Positions 23,807-30,005 of a stretch of DNA of 30,005 nucleotides are shown piece by piece. The DNA is from an uncultured Collinsella sp. GTDB taxonomy: Bacteria > Actinomycetota > Coriobacteriia > Coriobacteriales > Coriobacteriaceae. The number at the start of each line of letters is the position of its first letter. The first letter of the stretch is position 1. The DNA is taken from positions 1 through 30,005 of the forward strand of contig CAAETD010000031.1 in the NCBI GenBank assembly GCA_900758885.1. The letters are read 5' to 3'. Made by a program: the position numbers and the translations under genes. Under the pieces are notes generated by a model. That model searched no databases. It saw only the letters and a program-made list of their open reading frames with translations, and was not told the origin of the DNA.

Positions 23807-23835
23807 AGTTTAGTTTATCTAGCTATTAAGTTCAA
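23807..23835 (-). promoter_or_regulatory. Promoter of the PacL-like/ATPase operon
   Basis: Minus-strand -35 TTGAAC (23830-23835), 17-base spacer, -10 TAAACT (23807-23812), about 88 bases upstream of the small gene. Confidence 0.7.
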
Positions 23836-23872
23836 CAAAGGTTAACTTTTTGGAAACTATGGGGGCGAACTC

Positions 23873-23905
23873 AATATGACCAGGGGACCGTCCCTTTGTC
23901 ATATT
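23873..23905. repeat. REP-like palindrome
   Basis: Outer arms AATATGAC (23873-23880) and GTCATATT (23898-23905) enclose AGGGGAC/GTCCCTT. It ends one base before the ABC transporter stop codon. No T-run on the minus strand. The GGGACNGTCCC core resembles palindromes that are scattered in many Gram-positive and coriobacterial genomes; that comparison is from memory. Confidence 0.65.
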
Positions 23906-23906
23906 C

Positions 23907-25664
23907 CTACAGCCGCCAGTCAGCCGCTTCCTTTTGCAGCGCAACCATGCGGGCGAATTCTCCACCTGCCGCCTTGAGCTGCGCCGGAGTGCCCTGCTCG
24001 GCAACCACACCATCCTTGAGTACAACGATTTTGTCGGCATTTTCCACCGTACGCATACGGTGGGCGATCACGATTACCGTCTTGCCTGCGAGCAGGCGGG
24101 AGAGCGCCTGCTGCACCACGGTCTCGTTCTCCACATCCAAACTCGCCGTCGCCTCGTCCAGCAACACGATCGGCGCGTCTTTGAGCAGCGCGCGGGCGAT
24201 GGAGATGCGCTGGCGCTCGCCGCCGGACAGCTTGGAGCCATTCTCGCCGATCATGGTGTCATAGCCCTGCGGCATGCGGCTCACAAACTCGTCGCAGTTG
24301 GCGGCACGCGCGGCAGCAAGCACTTCCTCATCGGTGGCATCGCGACGTCCAAGACGGATGTTTCCCATCACCGTGTCGTCAAAGAGTAGCACGTCTTGGA
24401 ACACAATAGCGTAGTCGCGCAGCAGCACCTCGGGATCAACGCTCGCAACATCCACGCCACCCACGGTGACCGTGCCTTCGGTAGCATCCCAAAAGCGCGC
24501 GGCCAGGCGGCTCACCGTAGACTTACCGGAACCCGAAGGACCGACCAGTGCCGTGACCTCGCCTTCCTTGGCGGTAAAGCTCACATCGGTCAAAACCTTC
24601 TTGCCGGCGCGTCCGTCGCTGCCCGCACCATAGCCAAATGCCACGTGATCGAACACCACGTCATGACCCACGGGTTCAAACTGCTCGCTGCCCCGCGCCA
24701 CGGGCTCCTCCATGATGGAGCGCATGCGCTTGGCCGACGACTCGGCGGCAAACAGCTCGGACATCAGCATCAGTGCCTGATCGAAGGGCGCATAGATGCG
24801 GCTCACCATGAGCAGGAAGGCAAACATCACCAAAAAGTCGACCTGGCCGGAGGCGACCATCGCAGCGCCCGTGACCAACGTGGTGGCAATCCCCAGGCGC
24901 AGGATGGCAAAGGCGGAGTTGACCAAAAGCCCATTGGCGAGCTCGCCTTTGGTGGTCTCGCGCTCCTCGGCATCGATCACGGCGTTGAGTCCCTCAAGAT
25001 AATGGGCCTCCTGGTTGGTGGCGCGGATCTCGCGAACGCAGTCGAGCGTCTCTTGAATCGCCTCGGTAACCTTGACCTTCTCGGCGCGCATGCGATCGAA
25101 CACCGGGGTCATGGGGCCGCGTGTTAGATACAGCACGGCAAAGGCCACGGGAACGCTCCAAAACGCCGCGATCGCCAGCTGCCAGCAAAAGAACAGCGAT
25201 GCCACGAAGACAATGGCGCTTGCGATGATGGCACCCCAAAGCTCTCCCAGCACGTGGCTGTAGGCGTGCTCCATGGCCTGGACGTCACCCATGATGGTCT
25301 CGGTTAAATCGGCCAGATCACGACGGCCAAAAAACGACAGCGGCAGTTTGCGCAAGCGCTCGGCAATCTCCATACGCTGCTTGCCGCACTCCTCGTAAAA
25401 GATGCAGTAGGTGTAGTAATACTGCTGCCAGTTAGAGGCAAAGAGCAGTACGAAAAAGATCACGAGGCCGCCCACGATCGGCAGGGCATCCGGCAGGTCA
25501 GCCCCGCTGGTGAGATGCTCGACAAAGCCGGCCATGACCAGGAACAAAAAGCCCATGCCGGCCATGGTCACAAGATTGGTGAGCGTGGTCCAGAAAATGC
25601 CGCGTTTTACGCCGGCGACGCCTTTATCGGATAGGAAATACTTCTTTTGGAATGAGGCGAACAT
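23907..25664 (-). CDS. ABC transporter, fused membrane and ATPase domains (YbtQ/IrtB-like half)
   Basis: A 585-residue half-transporter: six-helix membrane domain (about 20-310) then an ATPase domain with Walker A GPSGSGKS (375-382), Q-loop Gln423, signature LSGGERQ (479-485), Walker B IVLLDE (499-504), the usual ATASLD D-loop and His535. It starts directly after the upstream partner's stop (TAAATG), so the two are translated together and should form a heterodimer. The pair, with the partner's ATAFADPENE D-loop, resembles the YbtP/YbtQ and IrtA/IrtB group, exporter-fold proteins that import iron-siderophore complexes. Substrate here is inferred only from that resemblance; an exporter role is not excluded. 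Confidence 0.9.
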   Translation of the reverse strand: MFASFQKKYFLSDKGVAGVKRGIFWTTLTNLVTMAGMGFLFLVMAGFVEHLTSGADLPDALPIVGGLVIFFVLLFASNWQQYYYTYCIFYEECGKQRMEIAERLRKLPLSFFGRRDLADLTETIMGDVQAMEHAYSHVLGELWGAIIASAIVFVASLFFCWQLAIAAFWSVPVAFAVLYLTRGPMTPVFDRMRAEKVKVTEAIQETLDCVREIRATNQEAHYLEGLNAVIDAEERETTKGELANGLLVNSAFAILRLGIATTLVTGAAMVASGQVDFLVMFAFLLMVSRIYAPFDQALMLMSELFAAESSAKRMRSIMEEPVARGSEQFEPVGHDVVFDHVAFGYGAGSDGRAGKKVLTDVSFTAKEGEVTALVGPSGSGKSTVSRLAARFWDATEGTVTVGGVDVASVDPEVLLRDYAIVFQDVLLFDDTVMGNIRLGRRDATDEEVLAAARAANCDEFVSRMPQGYDTMIGENGSKLSGGERQRISIARALLKDAPIVLLDEATASLDVENETVVQQALSRLLAGKTVIVIAHRMRTVENADKIVVLKDGVVAEQGTPAQLKAAGGEFARMVALQKEAADWRL

Positions 25665-27488
25665 TTAGGCCTCGCCTCCCTTCGCCACCGCGACATCCGC
25701 GGCAGCAGTGATCTTCCAGCTCGCGGCCTGTTCGTATTCGGCCCACATCTTGGCATACAGACCCTCTTGGGACAGCAACTCGGCATGGGTACCCGACTCC
25801 TGCACGCTGCCCTGGTTGAGCACCACGATTTGGTCTGCGCCCACTACAGTCGAGAGTCGGTGCGCAATCATAATGACCGTGCGACCCGCCGCCAGCTTGC
25901 TAAAGGCGCGCTGGATGAGCACCTCGTTCTCGGGATCGGCAAACGCCGTGGCCTCATCGAGCACCACGATAGGTGCGTCCTTAAGGATCGCGCGGGCGAG
26001 TGCCACGCGCTGGACCTCGCCGCCCGAAAGATATGCTCCGCCGGCACCGAGCATGGTATTGATGCCCTGTGGGAGCTTGGCCACAATGTCGTCGCACTGA
26101 GCTGCGGAGAGGGCCGCACGCACCTCGTCGTCAGTGGCCGCAGGCTTGGAGGCGCGCACGTTATCGGCAAGTGTTTGCCGGAACAGCTGGTTGGTCTGGA
26201 ACACGAAGGCGACCTGGTCCATAAGCTCGTGCGGATCCATATCGCGAACGTCCACACCGCCTACGAGCACTCGACCCGAGGAAACATCCCAAAAACGCGG
26301 GATCAGGCTTGCGCAGGTTGACTTACCGCCACCCGAGGGACCCACCAGGGCGAGGGTGCTACCAGCGGAAACGCTAAAACTCGCATGGTTGACGGCAGGC
26401 GCTTCGGCGCCCTCGTAGGTAAAGCTCACATCCTCAAATCGCACGTCGCTGCCGGCAGGGTGCTTGGGTTGGGCGGGCACGGAGAGCTGCTTGGAATCCA
26501 TGACGCTTCGAATACGAGCCAGCGAATCGGCACTCATCTGAGAGGCCTCGCCCACAAACATGAGCTTGGTCATGGCCGTCGGCACCACGGCCGAAAAGAT
26601 CGCGTAAAACGTGAAGTTGACCATAAAATGCGCGAATTCCGTCTCACCCGGCGCCAACAGCAACGCCACCGGCAAAAAGAATGCCACGAGGCCGTTGAGC
26701 GCGGTAAGGTTGAGTACCTGCGGACCTCGGCAGAACGTGCCCGCATAGTTTTGTGCCATGTCGGCGTATTCGGCGATCGCATCGTGGAAGGCCTTAAAGG
26801 AGTAGACCGTCTGCTGAAACACCTTGACCACGGGGATGCCACGTACGTATTCGGTGCCGGTCTTGTTCATCTTGACCAGCGCTCCCATGTAGGCCTTCAT
26901 GAACTCGGCGCCTTTGCCGCCCATCATGGTGGCCATGGCACCAAGCGAAATGGCCACCGAGATGAGGCATGCCGTGCCCAAGCGCCAATCGAGCGCGAAA
27001 AGCAGCACGAGCAGGCCTGCGACCATGGCGGTGGCGCCGGCGATGTCGGGCAGCATGTGTGCGAGCAAAGTCTCGGTGGAGGCGGCGCATCCGTCTACAA
27101 CACGACGCAGCTCACCGGTGGCGTGCGTGTCAAAGTAGCCAAGCGGCAGCTTAAGCAGGTGCTCGCTCGTAGTCTTGCGGATATTGGACGCGCAGCGAAA
27201 CGCAGACAGGTGCGTGCACATGAGCCCCACGAAATAAGCTACGATGCTTGCCAGGGCAAAACCAACGGCCCACCAGCCATACATCGCGATATCGGTGGCT
27301 TCGCTCCAGTTAGGCGCCACGGCGATCAAATCGCGCGCGACAAGCCAAATACACACGTACGGGCCAAAGCTCAGCAACTGCGAGAGCGCCGAGAGCGCCA
27401 TGCCCAAATACGTTAGGAATTTGCGGTCACCGGCATACGCGAGCAGCTCGCCGATACCGCCACCTTCCTTTTTTGATCCCTTTGCCAT
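25665..27488 (-). CDS. ABC transporter, fused membrane and ATPase domains (YbtP/IrtA-like half)
   Basis: A 607-residue half-transporter, first gene of a two-gene operon. Six membrane helices span about 25-310. The ATPase domain has Walker A GPSGGGKST (383-391), Gln431, signature LSGGEVQR (487-494), Walker B IVVLDE (507-512) and His543. The D-loop ATAFADPE differs from the usual SALD and matches the YbtP/IrtA branch as I know it. No siderophore-interacting reductase domain is fused, unlike IrtA. The start is the ATG at 27488 (MAKGSKKEGG), with AAAGGA six bases upstream; a start 12 codons earlier lacks a ribosome site. A divergent AraC regulator lies 120 bases away and probably controls the operon. 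Confidence 0.9.
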   Translation of the reverse strand: MAKGSKKEGGGIGELLAYAGDRKFLTYLGMALSALSQLLSFGPYVCIWLVARDLIAVAPNWSEATDIAMYGWWAVGFALASIVAYFVGLMCTHLSAFRCASNIRKTTSEHLLKLPLGYFDTHATGELRRVVDGCAASTETLLAHMLPDIAGATAMVAGLLVLLFALDWRLGTACLISVAISLGAMATMMGGKGAEFMKAYMGALVKMNKTGTEYVRGIPVVKVFQQTVYSFKAFHDAIAEYADMAQNYAGTFCRGPQVLNLTALNGLVAFFLPVALLLAPGETEFAHFMVNFTFYAIFSAVVPTAMTKLMFVGEASQMSADSLARIRSVMDSKQLSVPAQPKHPAGSDVRFEDVSFTYEGAEAPAVNHASFSVSAGSTLALVGPSGGGKSTCASLIPRFWDVSSGRVLVGGVDVRDMDPHELMDQVAFVFQTNQLFRQTLADNVRASKPAATDDEVRAALSAAQCDDIVAKLPQGINTMLGAGGAYLSGGEVQRVALARAILKDAPIVVLDEATAFADPENEVLIQRAFSKLAAGRTVIMIAHRLSTVVGADQIVVLNQGSVQESGTHAELLSQEGLYAKMWAEYEQAASWKITAAADVAVAKGGEA

Positions 27489-27507
27489 GAGATTCCTTTC
27501 TAACGGC

Positions 27508-27536
27508 TTGAGAGTTAACCGCAATCAACTTATCAT
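27508..27536 (+). promoter_or_regulatory. Promoter of the AraC-family gene
   Basis: -35 TTGAGA (27508-27513), 17-base spacer, -10 TATCAT (27531-27536) on the plus strand, leaving a leader of about 65 bases. It lies in the 120-base divergent region, so binding by the regulator here could affect both directions. No comparable minus-strand promoter was found. Confidence 0.65.
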
Positions 27537-27608
27537 TGACGTGTTAGCCATGGCTCACAATCAAGCCAGGCGTGGACGTTTCTGCAAAGGAAGGGGACGC
27601 TTTCGAAA

Positions 27609-28607
27609 ATGCATCGGGCCGCAACCGACATAACTGAGCTCTACGCACCACAGTTTGAGCAGTTTGGCCTGGAGCTTTCCGGCAAGGGCGCTGTCTTTAC
27701 CGGCGAGGTGGCAAACGATCGGGCGCACGGCCGCGCATGGATCATGCCCCTCTCCCCCGCCTGCATTGTCATGGAGCATTTCATCACCCCGACGCACGAT
27801 ATGTACCTGGCCGAATACACACCCGAGCCATACGCCTGCGTGAGCGAAGTCAGCGCGCCCACACTTACATGCATGCCCGCGGCTGGCATAACGCCCGCGA
27901 ACCTTAAACCATTGCATGGACCGTGGCCAAACAATGCCGTTTGCAGCTTTATCCAAGATAGTTGCGGCGAGGAATTAAGCCCGCTGTTTGCGGGGGAGCT
28001 CTATCACTCGCGCTCGGTGCTCTTTTTGCCTGGATATTTTGACGAACTGGAGCACCGCTATCCCACCGAGTTCGCGGGAATCTTTGAGGCGTTTGCCGAG
28101 CCATGGCACGAGGAGGCGACGTCTGCCATCTGCCACACGCTGCGCCGGATTAACGAGGACCGCGCCCGCACCGTAGGCGGACACGTCTATATGCAGGGCA
28201 TCGTGGAGACCATGGTCGCGGAGCTCGCCTGTTCGCGCGCGGCCCAAAAGCAGGCGCGGCAGGCGGCAGGCACACGCGTCAGCATGATCATTGCCGAAGA
28301 AGCAACGGCAATGATTGAGCGCGCGCTCGACAAAGGCAGACGTGTGGGTATCAACGAGGTGGCCGAGAGGCTCTACACAAGCCGCTCCAAACTATGCGCC
28401 ACCTTTAAGGCCCAAACCGGCGAGTCCCTGGGCACCTACATACGAAGGCGCCGCATGGAGCGAGCACAGGACCTTTTGGCCGATAGCGCGCTCACAATAG
28501 CGCAGGTGGCAGAGCGCCTAGGCTACCCTCAGCAAGCCGCCTTCGCCCAAGCGTTCAAACAATACACCGGCATGACACCCACGGCTTGGCGAAGCAAGCA
28601 CCGCTAA
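27609..28607 (+). CDS. AraC-family transcriptional regulator
   Basis: A 332-residue regulator. The N-terminal two-thirds has no motif I can name and is the presumed ligand-sensing part. The last 90 residues contain the two helix-turn-helix motifs of AraC/XylS proteins: INEVAERLYTSRSKLCATFK and LTIAQVAERLGYPQQAAFAQ, followed by FKQYTGMTPTAWR. AraC regulators of this size beside YbtPQ-type transporters (for example YbtA) often respond to a siderophore, so control of the divergent ABC genes is likely. The start is the ATG at 27609; AGGAAGGGG lies about 12 bases upstream, somewhat far. Confidence 0.9.
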   Translation: MHRAATDITELYAPQFEQFGLELSGKGAVFTGEVANDRAHGRAWIMPLSPACIVMEHFITPTHDMYLAEYTPEPYACVSEVSAPTLTCMPAAGITPANLKPLHGPWPNNAVCSFIQDSCGEELSPLFAGELYHSRSVLFLPGYFDELEHRYPTEFAGIFEAFAEPWHEEATSAICHTLRRINEDRARTVGGHVYMQGIVETMVAELACSRAAQKQARQAAGTRVSMIIAEEATAMIERALDKGRRVGINEVAERLYTSRSKLCATFKAQTGESLGTYIRRRRMERAQDLLADSALTIAQVAERLGYPQQAAFAQAFKQYTGMTPTAWRSKHR

Positions 28608-28672
28608 GGTCCAAGCTCCTTGGCCGTTACGGAGCGATTTAATTAGCCGCCGCCCATCAGCTCGCCCAGGAT

Positions 28673-30005
28673 CTAAACGTCAAGATGTGCACAATCAAGC
28701 GCCTTTTTGATAAGAGGGGCAGATCGATCAGCCAAATACAACGGAATGTTGAGCACCCCGTCGTCGAGCTTTAGGTTCTTAAGTGAGTAGCGGACCCTCA
28801 GTGAAGTCGTCTCCGCATGCTTGTCGGCATAGTACTTAAGACTCTTGGAATGAACCACCTCTCCCGATTTGACCTCGACGGGCACGATTTCGTTCCCGAC
28901 TTGAATCAAAAAATCGACTTCGTGCTTCGGCTTCTCGTTTGTCCAATAACGCGGAGCAGCATCTAACTGTGAAAGTAATGCCTGAAGCACATAATTCTCG
29001 GCGAACGAACCTTTGAACTCCGAAAATAGCGCATCCGAGATGGCAAAAGCGGACGCATCCAGTCTTGCCATGCGGCGCAGCAAACCGACATCAAGACAGT
29101 AGACTTTAAATGCCTTGAGGTCATCGTATGCAGAGAGCGGCACGCCACCGGCAGCATTAAGGCGAACCGCCATGATGAGCCCAGCATCGGCAAGCCATTC
29201 CAGAGCATCCTCGTATTCTCGAGCACGAGCCCCCTCGCGCACCGCACCCCAAACGAACTTTTTATTCTCGCGCGCCAACTGAGTTGGAATCGAGTTCCAT
29301 ATTTGCGAAAGCTTGGCGAACTGCGCACGGCCACCATGCTTGGCAAAATCGCGCTCGTAGGAATCCAAGAGATCGGACAACACCTTATCGACCTGAACGA
29401 TATCGCCCGTCTCCACCCACCGACCAAGAGCCTCTGGCATGCCGCCACATGCAAAATAACGACGAAGATGCTCGACGAGACGGATATGGAAGAAATCGGG
29501 CACTGTCTCGATCTGATCCAGGCCGCCAAGGTATTCGTCGTAGTTTGCAGCGCCCTCGGCTTTCAGAAACTCGGAAAAGCTCATAGGGTGCATCTCCATG
29601 AACTCGACCTTTCCCACCGGAAAAGCGCTGGTCTCACGGGACAAGCGAACGCCCAACAAAGACCCTGCGCATGCGACGTGATACTCGGGGGCCTCGTCAC
29701 AGAAGTATTTAAGGGCGCCGACTGCAGAAGGACAATCCTGGATCTCATCAATAATAAGCAGCGTCTCGCCGGGATCGATAGGCTGTCCAAATGCCAGGGA
29801 AAGGTTTGAGATGATCCGCCGAGGATCGCGCGTACCTTCGAAAAACTGAGCGTACTCGCTCTGTACCCCAGGTGACGGTTCCTCGAGCGTCAGATACACA
29901 AAATTGCGGTACGAGGTTCGACCGAACTCCTTAAGCGCCCACGTCTTTCCAACCTGGCGCGCCCCCTTAAGGATAAGCGGCTTACGATATTCCGACGCTT
30001 TCCAA
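28673..30005 (-). CDS. AAA ATPase with DUF4143 domain, 5' end outside the window
   Basis: The frame is open to the window edge, so the N-terminus is missing. The first visible residues include LKGARQVGKTW (Walker A) near 29950, LLIIDEIQD (Walker B) and a VACAGSLLGV sensor segment, the AAA_14 arrangement. The C-terminal third is DUF4143, with HEVDFLIQVGNEIVPVEVKSG, a spacing like a PD-(D/E)xK nuclease core. Annotating from the GTG at 29899 would lose the Walker A motif and is wrong. These ATPases are widespread orphan genes with patchy distribution and no established function. Nothing nearby shares its strand as an operon. The TAG stop is followed by nine more in-frame codons and then TAA. Confidence 0.9.
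   Translation of the reverse strand, partial: WKASEYRKPLILKGARQVGKTWALKEFGRTSYRNFVYLTLEEPSPGVQSEYAQFFEGTRDPRRIISNLSLAFGQPIDPGETLLIIDEIQDCPSAVGALKYFCDEAPEYHVACAGSLLGVRLSRETSAFPVGKVEFMEMHPMSFSEFLKAEGAANYDEYLGGLDQIETVPDFFHIRLVEHLRRYFACGGMPEALGRWVETGDIVQVDKVLSDLLDSYERDFAKHGGRAQFAKLSQIWNSIPTQLARENKKFVWGAVREGARAREYEDALEWLADAGLIMAVRLNAAGGVPLSAYDDLKAFKVYCLDVGLLRRMARLDASAFAISDALFSEFKGSFAENYVLQALLSQLDAAPRYWTNEKPKHEVDFLIQVGNEIVPVEVKSGEVVHSKSLKYYADKHAETTSLRVRYSLKNLKLDDGVLNIPLYLADRSAPLIKKALDCAHLDV

Overview
This GC-rich, gene-dense window looks like a chromosome segment of a gut Coriobacteriia (Actinomycetota), most likely Collinsella or a close relative. The assignment is an inference from gene content: a type III glutamine synthetase, a methionine synthase whose reactivation domain is a separate gene, a very large STAND/BTAD-type regulator, a UPF0210 protein, and a tmRNA tag ending in ALAA. 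No 16S rRNA gene or other decisive marker is present. Most of the window is housekeeping chromosome, with no prophage, insertion sequence or CRISPR array. The accessory flavour comes from a toxin-antitoxin pair, a DUF4143 ATPase and several palindromic repeats.

Layout. 1-2340: the tail of an unseen gene, then glnN (type III glutamine synthetase) on the minus strand. 2341-2766: a 426-base divergent region with three inverted repeats. 2767-6995: a plus-strand methionine operon (metF, MetH activation-domain protein, metH core) in which methylene-THF is reduced and its methyl group passed through cobalamin to homocysteine. 7104-10130: a UPF0210/DUF711 protein, a very long hairpin, a methyltransferase and a YhbY-type ribosome-assembly RNA-binding protein. 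10200-13199: a 999-residue regulator. 13648-17519: a minus-strand block with rplM-rpsI, glmM, a glucose-type PTS IIA protein and nagB, linking ribosome synthesis to amino-sugar supply and use. 17713-19642: a patatin-like lipase, a 62-base hairpin array, direct repeats resembling the ssrA 3' end, and ssrA itself. 19880-21309: an unknown 144-residue protein, then a RelB-like/PIN toxin-antitoxin pair. 21380-23835: a P1B-type metal ATPase behind a small DUF1490/PacL-like membrane protein. 23907-28607: two half-size ABC transporters of the YbtP/YbtQ-IrtA/IrtB type, divergent from an AraC regulator. 28673-end: a DUF4143 ATPase cut by the window edge.

The most unusual signals are non-coding. An exactly periodic 62-base array holds four hairpins (14-base arms, 16-base loops) whose arms change together, which suggests that the structure is conserved. 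A 134-base element has 32-base perfect inverted arms. A 48-base direct repeat near ssrA carries an inverted copy of the tmRNA T-arm. The best candidate for a lesser-known protein system is the PacL-like/P-type ATPase pair, whose membrane motif lacks the usual CPC. Its promoter is followed at once by a 14-base inverted repeat.
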